In this document: positions 48,501-61,025 of the stretch, piece after piece
Layout of the letters: each line of letters starts with the position of its first letter
How positions within the stretch are numbered: the first letter of the stretch is position 1
From: Hawksworthiomyces lignivorus
Lineage: Eukaryota > Ascomycota > Sordariomycetes > Ophiostomatales > Ophiostomataceae
DNA: 64,000 nt
Assembly (NCBI GenBank): GCA_002917075.1
Contig: NTMA01000037.1
Span: 302,386-366,385, forward strand
Direction: 5' to 3'
Made by a program: the position numbers and the translations under genes
The notes under the pieces: model-generated
What the model was told of the DNA's origin: nothing
What the model saw: only the letters and a program-made list of their open reading frames with translations
Databases searched by the model: none

Positions 48501-51500
48501 GCTTTTTTTTTTCTACACATACATACATCAAAGTAGCCACTCTAAGACGACTTTCCTCTTCTGGCCAGCGCCGACAGGCATATTGATGGGAATAGATATT
48601 CGGTGACGGTTATTTAAAACCCAAGAGAGTTTTCTAATAGAGACATGTGTAATTAGTCCTTGCCTTTTTTTGCTGCTCTCTCTGTTTTATTCATCTGTCG
48701 TTATCCCCCAGAACGATATGATCTGGCCTCCAAACCAAGTCGTCTAATTAAGATGGGACGAGAACGCCTGGCTGCTAGCTGGTAATCAGTTTCGTTCAGC
48801 AGAATTTTGTTCTCACGCTATACTCTTATTGGTCTGAAGATAGTTGCCTAAGTGAAGAAAAAGAACCAAGTGCCACAACCGCCACCCATCCTCTATCACG
48901 GAAACACTGTGATCCGTACGAGATGAAAGCTGCTCAGCACCCGCACTCGCGCAGCCCATGAGGGTAATCTCAGATGAAATCCTCATTTATGCTTTATCGG
49001 TAGAGTAAATGTGCTTCTCTACTAAAGTGCAGTGGGCGATTAGTCTTGCTGAAACTCCATAGGTTGCAAATCGTCAGAAGCTGGCGACATTGTTTGTGTC
49101 AGATCTTTGGCGGCTCTGCCAATGAGGGGGGGTGTTGCTAGAAAAGTCTTGATGTGCAGGAAGGCTCCAAGAACCAGGAAAGCAATTTATTTGACCAAAG
49201 GAGCATTAACCAATCAGAAGATCCTCATTTGTTCTAACCATGGTCAACATCGTGACACCTCGTTCGGAAGAGATAGTTCAGAGGAAGCTAAAAGAAAGAA
49301 ACGATTACATCGGACAATTTTCTCTATACGATGTCTTGCAAGTAGGATGTAGCATAGAATCTGCCCTTTGAAATTTCGCTAAATGCGATGCAGAATGAGA
49401 ACTCGCATGCAAAGACAGAGGCATTTCCGACCCGTCACTGGTTTTTGGCTGAGTTGTCTCGGCTCTGCCAAGTAGAGGCATTCAATATGTATTGCAAAGC
49501 ATGATCAGTAATTTGAGATTTCTTCTCTCTCTCTTCTCTGTCTTTGTTTTGCTTTAATTTAGATCTTGTTCTTAAAAACATCTAGGGCACCTGTGGTTTC
49601 TTTGTTACTCACGTCAAATAGAATCCAGGTAATGTAAGGGAATGGTCATAGAACACTGGCGATTTACGCAACGGATTTTTACGGGAAATGGCGAACATGT
49701 CAAATTCCCAGGTCAGCTAGCAAGACCTTTGTGGATCACGTCTCTCAAGTGTCAAAGAACTAGGACAGCTGGTTAAAGCAATACTGATCTCCGTTTTCTT
49801 ATGCACAGAATATCTCATTTAGGTGTTGGAGAGCGACGAGAGGCCAAGGAAGCTTCGGAGGTTTGCCTCTGCTATGTCACGCAATTCAATCAGTCTGAAA
49901 ATACGATGACCTATTAACAAACCCGTATCTTGATTTCTGGTTCTGACCAGTGGATTGAAGTGCTGTTGATCATGAAGAGCCAGAAAAGTGGTTCAGACAT
50001 TCGACGAAGAAGCAAATACGAAAGGAAGAAAATCAGGTCAACGGATATGGAAAAACTGCCCATGGCGAGATCCTTCATGCGGATATATCTACAAGAAATA
50101 ACTGGTGGCTTCGTTTTTCATCTTTTTTCTTCGGACAAGCCGATGATGGTCTTCGGTCCATGGTTTGTGGGCGTCTCCATTGCTGTCAGCATATCTCCTC
50201 CACTTGCTTCGTTGTCGGCGATCAACTCACATTCCCGGTCACAGATACTCTGACGAAAAAAAGAAGAAAAAAGAAGAGAGAGAGGTAACATAATATTAGA
50301 AGCTAGAAAACCCATGCTGTAATAACAGCCGATGCTGATCAGTGGAAGCATCCATGGCATGACGAGCTCCAAGTGTTGCAGAGTCTGGGGAAGGCAGAAT
50401 GGCAGGGACGACATTGAAAGTACGGGCTCTTTCTGGTCTTGGCCTTTGTTACTAATGGATCATGCGGATGGAGTGGCCTTCTGGGCAAACCCAAATCTCG
50501 TCGGGAAAGTCACTTCAATGTCACTCACCGCTCCGACGGACAAGCCTCTAACCGGGAGCTGGACAAATCACGATGATAGAAAGCTGCGAGGGAACAAATC
50601 TTAAGAAGAGCAAAGGCAGACATATTGCAGATAAAGCACAACCCTTGTATGAAGCTGACCCAGCACGCTGGAGATGGAGTAAACCTTGTCAATTCTACAA
50701 CACATAACAATTATTGCAATAGGCGGCAAAGGAAACATTCATCTGTTTCATTCCTCTATTCGCTCTGGACAAATCACAGTATTTGTAGCCTCGCCCGTTA
50801 CATGATTTAAGTTGGAATATGTAACAAAAAAGTCTCGACAGGGAGGAGGATGGCGAGAGCGCAAGAAGTTGACCGCCCAGTCATGTTTCTTAAGAGCTCA
50901 GATCTTGATATCGAACTTCCGTTTTTACCATTCGCTTTTCTCACAGGGTCTGGCGGCAAAGAAAAGAAACAATTGAGTTTTAGTACGTTGCATTGCCATA
51001 TACATTTAGCGAGACCTTGCCCCGCCCTGCCTCCAATTGGTCGGTCCCCAAAACGTCGGGGACGTTTCAAAGTGTTTTGTTTTAACCCGTGGTCCCGCAC
51101 GGAGACTTTGGTTTCCGCCTCGCTACGGGACAGAAAAAGCAATTATACACACAATAAGGCAATGGTACATATCTGAACGGTTGTACTAGTACGAGTAAGA
51201 GACAGCTAAAGTGCCAAGGTACGATGCACACCTTCCACGGACGGGACGAACCAAAAATACCAGAAACGCATCACACTATTAGCCAGTCCCGCTGCCCCTC
51301 CCCTTCATTTTGTCGTAGAGCCTCTTTCTTGGGCCTTCCTTTTGGAGCCTCAAAGATATGTGTTAATAATATGTATGTTGATAGCTGGGCGTCCTCTCCG
51401 CCTCTCAGCTTGTTTACCCAGTGCGTATATCTTTCTGACAGCTGGCCCGCTGCTATCCTCTGTTCGTGTTTCCGGTTTACGACAGATTCCCTTTTAGCTT

Positions 51501-54500
51501 GTTACGAAGCGGAGACATCACGCCCAGAAACAATGCGGCTTTAATTTGAAGAGGAAAACAAATTGACACGGCTTGCGCTGGCGTGCGCTCTATCCACCTT
51601 GTCACTTGAGCACATGTTAATACAATAAGGGAAACTGGCCGCATCGTATTCGCAAGGCACATAACATAGATGCAACGCGATGACGGAATTGGAGGAAGAC
51701 GAGAACATGGGGTCGGAAGAAAAACTTGCCTTATGTTGAAGGCGGGACTGGAGAAGCACAGACACGCCAGAAACCCTATTGCTTATTGTCTTTCCATATG
51801 TACATTTATCGTTGTTTCCTGTTCGCTTGGAGCAGAGGCTCTGTTTGTTTCGGTACTCCCGGGTACCTTTCTTCAAGGTTCACCAAAGTAAGAAAATAGG
51901 GCTCGTCTGCCTTGACTAGGAATAGGGTTATAACGTCGTATGCACAACAAACCAGAAGGTTGCAAGGATACCAAATTGGGGCTCTGCGCTCTGTATGTAT
52001 GTACGTGTACGTGCGCTGTTCCTGCAGCATGCTCAAGCCTTGCCGTGCACCACCATTACAGAAACAAATGCATACCTGTATCCGTCAATCCCAGGCCCCC
52101 CTGACCCAAAGAAGGAAAGGCTTGATACCAAGCTGAAATTGCGCCAGATGTGTAGCGAGTTTCAAGGGACCCTGTCCAGGCCCCATCCTGCCTTTACATA
52201 TCAAGGCGTTATGGGTCACTTTTCTACATAATATACGATTTATCAATTGCTGTGTATTCAGCGGAATGCATTAAAACAAATGTTTCTTTTTTACCTTCTT
52301 GCAGCGGTATGAAATAACTTCTCACTTAAAACCTAGTAATTCAAATGTGGGCTGGCTTTATTCATGTAAAAGTGCGAGTACAAGCACAGCTACAAGATTT
52401 AAAAACAATACTCATGTGTACTCGGTAATGCATGGGGAAATTCAATTCCTGCAGAATATCTTCACTAAGTGCTGTTATGGTGAGCCCATTCAAGGTACAA
52501 ATGAGGACTATTGGGGATTTTATTTTTTTTTACAATCTGTAGAAAGCAAAATGAGATATTGCTGCCGCCACAAACTGGCAATGACCTCCATCATTGTATG
52601 TATCTGCAGAGCGCTTTGCCGGGTAGAGCTACCTACATGATTGTTGTTCTCTTGCTAAGCTATATGCATTCATGGGGATATTGATCTGGATGTGGGGACT
52701 CTTTCTCGTGATTATTGTGAGAACCAATTAGACAGCTAGACCTGATAAAGAGCTCGTTTCTGTAACGCTCACATCTTCCCGCAAACAACGAAAAAATACC
52801 CCTTCGAAACCCGTCGTCAAACATAAGACACAGACCATTTTTCCGGGCCATTGAGTTCACAGCAAGTCCGAACTTGCTTTCCAATAGCAGTATTTTCCCC
52901 TCCCTCACTCTCCCAACGAAAACCTGCATCCTACAATACGTTGCAGGCCTCTTGTTTCAGCAATACCCTGTTTACAAGGTGGCATAGATGTTTACTCTCA
53001 TTCCGACGCTAAGCACGTAGTAAGGTTGGCCTTGGGTCCAGAAGAAAAACCACACGAGAGTTGATGGCATCTTCTCCCCCCCCCCTCAATTCGTGATACC
53101 TTGACTATGTCTTATTTTCTGTTTATATGCAAGTCTCTCTCCATTACTGCCAACAACTTAGCCGTTAAAACATGGGTGCAATATGTCGTATTGTTTGCGT
53201 CGCCGTCGTTTCTTAGCTAAAGAGTTGGATTTGGGGTCAGAAAAAAACAAAGGTATTTCACAGTAGGGAGCTTTACTGCCACGGTTGTGATGTCTTCCGG
53301 ATTTTTTATAGAGACAACTCTTTCAACTTCTACCTCGTGTGCATGCTTTTGAATGGATGCATCTTACATTACCATCTCATGTAGTCATGGAACCAGCTGC
53401 ACATCCCCCTCTTTTCATTTCCCGCGTAGAGATCATATCTACAAGTCAATGGGGACAATGTTCGTCTGCACTTGACCAGATTTCTGTTGAAATGATGCGA
53501 GTAGAGATTGTCCTGGCTCACTGGAGAAGATTGCCACGACAACAGACGAAAAGCAAAGTAATTTGCAAGGCAGAAATGTTAATCCTCTAGCTGTCGTACT
53601 GGAAGTTGCACATATTTCTTTTCCCCCGTTTATATCTCTGCCCCGGCATGACTTGATACAGCTTCCCTCACCCAGAGTTTTGTTAAACCAGGGCCATGCC
53701 AGGGACCAGGGTCTGAGGAGAAACGCACGCCAGATTCTTCGATCCGCGCACGTCCTTGTGTTTTCTTCTACTGTTTTTTGTACCCCCTTCCTCTACGTCT
53801 TTTTACGTCGTATAGCCCTTTTTCAAAAAAGTATGGCCTGGCGGATCGGATGCAGATTCATGCTGTCTTATTCTGTCACATCAAACTTCGACCCCTTTCC
53901 CTCGTCCTCTTTCACTCCATTCACCATCATCATCATGACACCCCCTGGTTCTCTTATCAACAGTTTCCCACTCTTCTCTCTGGCTCTGGCCTCCTAGGGT
54001 AAAGCCCGGGATCCCAAGAACATAAAGTTGAAAAGATGAAGTAGGTCTTGGCCTGTTCCAAAATGTTTGCGTTGTTTTGTGTGTTTGCCATATGCCAACA
54101 CGTAGCCAAGTGAATACCTTCACACTTAAATGTACACTTGTAGTGCCTCACGTCTTTGGCTTCAATATCTTGCTATCTGGGAAGTAAGTAGAGAGCACTT
54201 TTTGTGCAATTGTCCTCGCATTGTGCAGATGCTCATGTGCAAAAAAGAGAGGAAGAAAAAAAACAGAGAAGGTAGCCAGCAAAAAAAAAAGTTAGAAACA
54301 TGTCCTTGTCCTTAGACCGTGTCTTTTGCTGAGAGCCAAAACCATCCCCCTCCCTACCCCTTCCCCGTATCCGTCCCAAGTGGTCACCGCTTTGGCTGAA
54401 CATCATGCAGTCCATAACATGGGGTTTCTAATGGAGAGCAATAGCAACGCATTATTATGCTCGTCCTTCCCCTTCCGATCACTCTGTTCTTCTTCTTTCC

Positions 54501-55093
54501 TTTCCTTTTGTTTATTTTATTGCTTCGGTTCCCCGAGTTTTTCTGTTTCTCCTAGAGAGAAAAGATTTAAAGAGATAGAGGAAGTTTTACTTTTCTTTTC
54601 TTTTCTCCTTTCTCTTCTTCTTCTTCTCGACCACAGCGCTGTTGCGTGTGTTTCGACTTTCTCTTCACTTCTTTCTTTTTTGCAGCTGGCCTATTTACTT
54701 TCTTTTTTAGTCCAACTGGTTTGGCTGCTTCCATTCTTTTGAAAAGACAGTTTTCGTTTTATGTCGTTTAATCTGGTTTATTGTTTCTCTTCGACTTTAC
54801 TTCTTCCATTCTCGGGATACCCAGATTTTACGCACTCCTTTATTCCTACCGGAATCTTACTATCGTTTCTACGGCCTGCATTCAAAGAGTCCATCGTTGG
54901 GCTACTAGGGAGAACGCCAACAATCCTTCGATACCAGTCCTGCTGCACGACAACCTGAGGAAGCTCCTCTTCTTATCGACTACTGTGGTTGCAATTTCTT
55001 TACTATATACAAGTCGCCAGTCCGTATTTGTTTCGAGAATCGAATCCTTCTACTTTACCGACAGCTTTTGGTTCACTCATCTATACCGCAACT
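42600..55093. other. 12.5-kb gene-poor region between two divergent Myb-type genes
   Basis: No recognisable protein gene. About 42600-46260 is pyrimidine-rich on the minus strand, with a plausible leader exon at 43497-43573. About 54300-55090 is pyrimidine-rich on the + strand, just before the second Myb-type gene. One TACGGAGTAC lies at 47785-47794 and a T18 run at 47290-47307. Short frames between 46.2 and 54.2 kb lack motifs and overlap on both strands. Long non-coding transcripts or regulatory DNA are possible. Confidence 0.5.
43497..43573 (-). other. Upstream leader exon or uORF of the Myb gene
   Basis: On the minus strand, an acceptor-like TTTTTAG directly precedes ATCATGG. The ATG opens a frame of 25 codons (beginning MEQWQVGPVPEYMY and ending NDMQ) that closes with TGA embedded in a consensus donor, CA|GTGAGT. 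It is therefore either a spliced coding exon (donor at about 43498) or a short uORF in the leader. A simple splice to the exon starting at 42599 does not keep frame unless a weak acceptor (CAAG|ACCC) or an extra exon is used. Confidence 0.45.
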
Positions 55094-56417
55094 ATGTCGC
55101 CTACTTTGCAGATGGCTTCTCCGGCCACATATACGCCGACTTCTGACGTCCTTGACCGGCACGAATATGGCGTTTCCAAAAATCGGAAGCCAGCCTCGAC
55201 TGGAGGTGGGCGAGCTTGGAGCGATGACGAGGTATGAATTGTTCTCTCGTTATCACGTCTCTTTTTATTTTGTTTCACTCTCCCTCTACGGTGTTTCAGG
55301 AATATAGATGTTGGTCGTTTGAAGCTGTTTAGAAAACCTGCGTTGCGGCTGAATACGACATCTTGTACCTGCAGTCTGGAAAGGAGGGTATATAAGAGGA
55401 TTTAACAATACAACGCAATTCAGGTACTGACCACTTGTGCTGCAACAGGAAGTGTACCTCCTCCAGACGCGTCTCCAGAAGATGCCATATAAGCATATTG
55501 CTGCACACCTTAAAAAAACGGAACTGGCTTGCCGCCTCCACTACCACCAGCTGAGCCACGGAAGCAACCGACGCAAGCGGACGACTAGCGTTTCCTCCGG
55601 CTCGTCTACCGGCGGCCATTCGCCGATTCTCCCTGCTTCTATTCCCTCTCCAATCCACGAGCATTCGCCCACCCCCACTCCCCCGGGAAGCTCTGGAAGC
55701 TATGGCCCCGTGTCTGCCGGTGGCGTACAGCTTCCCAGCATCATGTCGGCAGCCGGCGGCGGAAATAACACGTCCTCTCCCCGCCTGCCGACGATTCTCC
55801 CGAAGCCAGTGTCCATGACTCTTGCCCTAGTCACCGGGACCGCTGGAGGGCGTGGCTATCTTTCGGATCCTGCCGGCCCTTCGGTCATCCCCCCTCCGCA
55901 TAGCGCACCGCTCCTCCCTGCAGCCAGCTTTACGACGCCCACGCCTACGAGCGCCACGGCCCCGCCTCTCTCTGCTTCAGTTCTCTCTGGTACGCCTAAT
56001 CTCCGCCTAGACTGCACGGCTCTTCCTCCGCCGCCTCCCTCTTCCGCCGGTCCCCACCATCCCGTGGATATGGGTCGCCTCCAGGCAGTCTACGCTGTGC
56101 ACCGGTCGTCCTTCTGGGCTACCATCGCCACAGAATACGGTCACGGCTCCAACCCTATCGTCCTCGAACAGGCTTGGCGCTCGGGTGGTGCGGGAAGCAG
56201 CAGCAGCCACCACCACCACCACCACCAGACGGCGACCCCGTTGACGCCTGGCACGTCGCCGGACGACCGGGATGTATTTTACGGTGTCAAGGGGTCTCAA
56301 GACAAGACTCGTATCTCAGCCATCCTCGGCATTGATGCCAACCCCCGCAGCCCCAAGGAACGGGAAATGGTTCGGAGACTCGAGGAAGAGCGAGTGACTG
56401 TCCCGCCAGTTGCTTGA
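55094..56417 (+). CDS. Myb/SANT-like domain protein with disordered Ser/Pro-rich body
   Basis: Exons 55094-55231 and 55449-56417 (217-bp intron, GTATGA donor, AACAG acceptor) give 368 residues. The join completes a Myb/SANT-like domain at about 38-85: RAWSDDEEVYLLQTRLQKMP then YKHIAAHLKKTELACRLHYHQL, ending in basic NRRKR. The middle (about 90-255) is rich in Ser, Pro and Thr. A second ordered-looking segment (about 258-297, MGRLQAVYAVHRSSFWATIA) precedes a Ser4-His6 run, and the C-terminus has a charged helix (SPKEREMVRRLEEER). Probably nuclear and DNA-binding; no specific family name is recognised. The leader upstream is long and pyrimidine-rich, which often marks regulated fungal regulators. 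The gene is divergent from the other Myb-type gene. Confidence 0.8.
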
Positions 56418-56777
56418 AATTTTTTGTCTGCTTTCGAATCTTAGTACCCCCTTGTAGCTGAATTTAGTATTGAGGATTGAGAGTTTTGGCGGGTGGGTTC
56501 TTTGCCAAGGCGTTTTGTGTGACGTTATCTATTTACGATATCTGTCTCGCGGTGTTGGTGGAGACGGAGTAGCTCAATTTTTTTTTTACCCTTTCTTATC
56601 GCTGCCTTCTGGCGGTCAACAAAACTCCTCATGACCCAAACATGGATCGGAGATTTCCTTTTTCTTTTATTTTCTATTCACTCGTTCCATTACATTTTGT
56701 TCCCTTTTTTGAGCTCTCTCTCCTTTTCTTTCCTGGTTCCGTGTCCTTGGAGAAGGATTTTGTTTCTTTTTTCTTCT

Positions 56778-56779
<2 letters not shown>

Positions 56780-56828
<49 letters not shown>
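56780..56828. repeat. T49 homopolymer
   Basis: Forty-nine consecutive T after a (TTC)n stretch, in the probable 3' flank of the Myb-type gene. The exact length is doubtful because homopolymers are error-prone. Confidence 0.9.
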
Positions 56829-56829
<1 letters not shown>

Positions 56830-57589
56830 TTGGAACGAGTGATGACATGAAGAGCCCACGAGCAGAGAGCAAGATCCCTACCTAACAAGTCGCATTTCCG
56901 TTTGCATATCCTTTTTCTGAAGCTGGCGGGGAGATTTACTGCTGTATGAGTTGAATGTGACTGATATCTTTGTTTCGTGGTAGTTGGTTGGGAATCTGTT
57001 GTATCTATGTACAATATCTTTGAGCTCACTGTGGACTGTGGAGCAAGAAGACCAATGAAGATGAAAATTCAAAACTAAAAAACCCTACAGCAGACTGTTG
57101 TTCGTTGTTCTATGTAGTTGCAGATAATAAAGACGTGCGATCTGTGTCCTCCCACTGACAGTCATAGTGTTGCAGACCCAACGTATGCAGCCGACTGAAC
57201 TGCCCTCCGCTGCTGATTGCGAGAGACACGAGTAACGGGGGGGACACAGGCCAGGCACCAGGCACAAAATATGCGAGACAATCTATTCTGCCGATGAGAT
57301 CTGATCTTGCTTTTTTGCCATCCGTAGTCTGGCGGTATGGCCAATAGTAGTAGACGCAAATTGGGGGAAAAGATGGGGGTCTGCGCGGGATGAGACCAGG
57401 CACACAGGAGAGCAAAACAGGGCTATGTAATAGTATCTCACCGCACAGCCTATAGATCGAAAAGCTTCCCGATTTGGAAAGTTTTTTTTTTTGACAAGTG
57501 CAGCAATTCCAGGCTGCCCAGCAGGCCCCTGACATCGGCTTATCCTTGACAATCCTGGCGAAGGAGCGCCTCCGGATATCGTTCCGCGG

Positions 57590-57892
57590 CGTATAAAAAC
57601 ACCGAGGTTCAGCTCGTCGGCTTCTACCAATTGGGAACAAGGAAAGCAGAGAATGAGCAAAGGGACCCAATATTCCTCTGACATGGACTTTCTTTTGGTA
57701 GACGCCAACCTGCACTTTATGAAGATATCCATGTACGAGCGCTGGTACCGTTGCAGACCTGCGCTGCACAGCTCGGCAGGACGGATGGAGAGGCCACTGG
57801 CGGAAACACTAGCGGTGACTCCATCATCTCGTTTATTACCGTTACCAGATCGGGTTTGGACTGCCGAGTGGACAACCGCCGTTGGAGCTTAA
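57590..57892 (+). other. Possible small orphan gene with TATA box
   Basis: A TATAAAA box (about 57592) lies about 60 bp before an ATG at 57653 that opens 79 codons. An overlapping frame (57751-57981) is also open and has a more protein-like composition. No motif is recognised and no splice solution joins the two convincingly. Reported only because of the promoter-like spacing. Confidence 0.2.
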
Positions 57893-58686
57893 CTAATGAC
57901 CGGACCGCGGGCGCTGTCATTCACAATCTAATTTCTTCTATTCGTCCAACATTTAGTGAGGCTACAATACATACTGGCTAGCTCCGTTTCCGTCGAGCAG
58001 CACGCAAAAAAGAGCAGATGGCTGGAGAAGGGTCCGGACACGGAGCGGAGACAAGGAAGGCCCATCCAATTGAACGAGCTGTCCTTGCAGGGTGCATTAT
58101 CAACTGTTTAGTTTTCTTTTTGGTGCCTGTGTTTCTCTTCTGACCGATATTTGAAAGGCCCTTTCAGAGGGTGAAAAAAAAAAAAAAAAAAAAGCGAGGC
58201 ATCGGGAAAAATAGGGGCGAAGGAGAGAGACGCGTAGAAAGAAAAGAAGAAGAAAAAAAAAAGAGGCACTACAACATCACAAATGTACATATGCTGTCAC
58301 CCATTCAACGCTGATATCGGAGAATGACGTATCAATAGCAAACATCACGTCTGAATACACGACATACCCAACGCCCAGCTAGGTCAGTCTTTTTCTTAGT
58401 TGAAATTTGCTGCTTGCGGGTTTCCCTTTTTGTTCTCTCACTCTCTCGTCTTTTTCACTTCCCAACTCACTCTCTCCTCATCTCATCTTATTTATTTCCC
58501 AGGCCTATCCATACCACCACCTCATATCTCTTCTGGCAAGGCTTCTTCCTCCCATCCTTTCTAATCTTCTTTCTTTATTACAAAAAATAGCTCGTAGCCA
58601 CTCTCATCTTTTCGACATCTGCATTCTGGAACAGAAACCGCCATAATCAAGAGAATAACAAGCACCACTTGCTGCAGAACGCCATC

Positions 58687-61025
58687 ATGCCCGGCCCTCT
58701 TAATGGAAAGCCGGCTGATGCCCGTAACGGTGCTGATGCCCAACCGAGTCGGTTCTCTAAGCCCGGCGACTACGTCCACTTTGACTCTCTGCCGGCAGGC
58801 GGACAACTGAACCGCTGGTCTCAGAATCTCACCCGCGGACACGACCATCCGGGTGCTCAGGTATAGCTCATCTATTTGCATTTTGTTCATCTTACGTTCG
58901 AGATTTTTGAGGCGCATAACTGACCATGTGTGATTTCAGGCCATGCTCTACGCTGCTGGAGTGCCCAACCGGGATATGATGAAGAATGCTCCCCATGTCG
59001 GTGTTGCTACCGTTTGGTGGGAGGGTAATCCGTGCAAGTGAGCATTTAATCTTTCAAAGAGTCTGGAGAGGGATGATCTCTTTTTTTTTAATCCAATATG
59101 CCTTGTAGCTAACATCCACAAAGCACGCATCGTAAGTTGGCGAAACACTCATGATGAAGGGTGAATGAGCCAGGACTGGAGTGCATGAACTAACGGCAAG
59201 GGCAGTGCTGGAGCTCGGCAAGATCGTCAAGAAGGGCGTAGAGAAGCAGGGCATGCTGGCCTGGCAGTATAACACTGTCGGCGTGTCAGATGGCATCACC
59301 ATGGGCGGCGAGGGTAAGTAGCACAGCTTGCGTCCCGTCCTCTTTTTTTTTTTTTTTTTTTTCTCTTGGGTGACGTCTCGGTCCCTGCCTGAGTAGAGCA
59401 GCAGCTCACCAGTGTTTCATCTTGCCGCAGGCATGCGCTTCTCGCTGCTGACGCGCGAGATCATCGCGGACAGCATCGAGACGGTCACCTGCGCGCAGCA
59501 CCACGACGCCAACGTGTCGATCCCGGGCTGCGACAAGAACATGCCGGGCGTGATCATCGCGGCGGCGCGCCACAACCGGCCGTTTCTCATGATCTACGGC
59601 GGCACCATCCGCAAGGGCAGCTCGGCGCTGCTGGGCGGCAAGGACATCAACATCTCGACGTGCTACGAGGCGGCCGGCGCCATGGCCTACGGCCGCCTGC
59701 ACGCGGCACCGGGCTGCAAGCTCAAGACGCGCGACGCGGCCACGGGCCAGGAGGCGGCCGTCGACCCGACGCCGTCGGACGTGCTCGAGGACATTGAGCA
59801 GCACGCCTGCCCGGGCGTGGGCGCGTGCGGCGGCATGTTCACGGCCAACACCATGGCGACGGCCATCGAGGCCATGGGCCTGTGCCTGCCGGGCAGCTCG
59901 TCGTTCCCGGCCACGTCGCCCGAGAAGGCGCGCGAGTGCGAGAAGGCGGCCGAGGCCATCGGCGTGGTCATGGCGCGCGACATCCGCCCGCGCGACCTGC
60001 TGACGCGCGCCGCCTTCGAGAACGCCCTCGCCGTCACCATGGCGCTGGGCGGCAGCACCAACGGCGTGCTGCACTTTCTGGCCATGGCCAGCGCCGCCGA
60101 CGTGCCGCTGGCGCTCGACGACGTCGACCGCGCCTCCAACCGCGTGCCCTTTATCGCCGACCTCGCCCCCAGCGGCCGCTACTACATGGAGGACCTCTAC
60201 CACGTGGGCGGCACGCCGTCGGTGCTCAAGCTGCTCATCGCGGCCGGGCTCGTCGACGGCGCGATTCCCACCGTCACCGGCAAGACGCTGGCCGAGAACT
60301 GCGCCGCCTGGCCCTCGCTCGACCCCGGCCAGGCCATCATCCGCCCGCTGTCCGATCCCATCAAGCCCACCGGCCACCTGCGCGTGCTGCGCGGCAACCT
60401 GGCCCCCGGCGGCGCCGTCGCCAAGATCACCGGCAAGGAGGGCCTGCAGTTCACCGGCGCCGCCCGCGTCTTCGACAAGGAGCGCGAGCTCAACGCCGCC
60501 CTCGCCCAGGGCCGCATCCGCGCCGACATGGGCAACCTCGTCCTCATCGTCCGCTACGAGGGACCCCGCGGCGGGCCCGGCATGCCCGAGCAGCTCAACG
60601 CCAGCGCCGCCATCATCGGCGCCGGCCTCACAAACGTCGCCCTCGTCACCGACGGCCGCTACAGCGGCGCCAGCCACGGCTTCATCGTCGGCCACGTCGT
60701 CCCCGAGGCCGCCACCGGCGGTCCCATCGCCCTCGTCCGCGACGGCGACCTCGTCCGCATCGATGCCGTCAGGAACCGCATCGACGTCATCGCCACCGCC
60801 CGGGCCGCCGACGCAGCAGCCGTCGCCGCCGACCAGGCGCCCACCGAAGACGACCCGGAGGCCGTGCTCGCCGAGCTCCGCGCCCGCCGCAAGGCCTGGA
60901 AGCCCAAGCCCATGGTCCCCGCGCGCGGCGTGCTGGCCAAGTATGCCCGCCTGGTCAGCGACGCTTCCCACGGCGCCGTCACAGACCTGGATCCCGCCTT
61001 GGCCAGCGGCGTGAACGACTGGTAA
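58687..61025 (+). CDS. Dihydroxy-acid dehydratase paralogue (IlvD/Ilv3 family)
   Basis: Fe-S dehydratase family that turns dihydroxy-acids into 2-keto acids in valine/isoleucine synthesis; some members act on sugar acids. Exons 58687-58860, 58940-59037, 59124-59131 (8 nt), 59206-59313 and 59431-61025 give 660 residues. Family motifs: EGNPCNTHLLELGK with C90; [11 protein letters not shown] with C163; [16 protein letters not shown] with C262; [17 protein letters not shown] near the C-terminus. These three cysteines are the usual cluster ligands. The N-terminus ([20 protein letters not shown]) has acids and no Arg-rich amphipathic helix, so it does not look like the presequence of housekeeping mitochondrial Ilv3. 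The protein is also about 60-80 residues longer than common members. It is probably a cytosolic paralogue; substrate unknown. AATAAA follows at 61081. Converges on the mannosyltransferase gene. Confidence 0.93.

Larger units (their letters stand above)
56418..58686. other. Intergenic region with T49 tract and DHAD leader
   Basis: Contains a T49 run (56780-56828), an A20 run (58174-58193), a TATA box with a 79-codon frame downstream (57653-57892), and the pyrimidine-rich leader of the dehydratase gene (about 58390-58620). No conserved gene is recognised. Confidence 0.55.

Noticed and set aside
57110..57769. 219-codon minus-strand frame
   Set aside because: No motif; overlaps several other equally open frames and the candidate TATA-driven unit.
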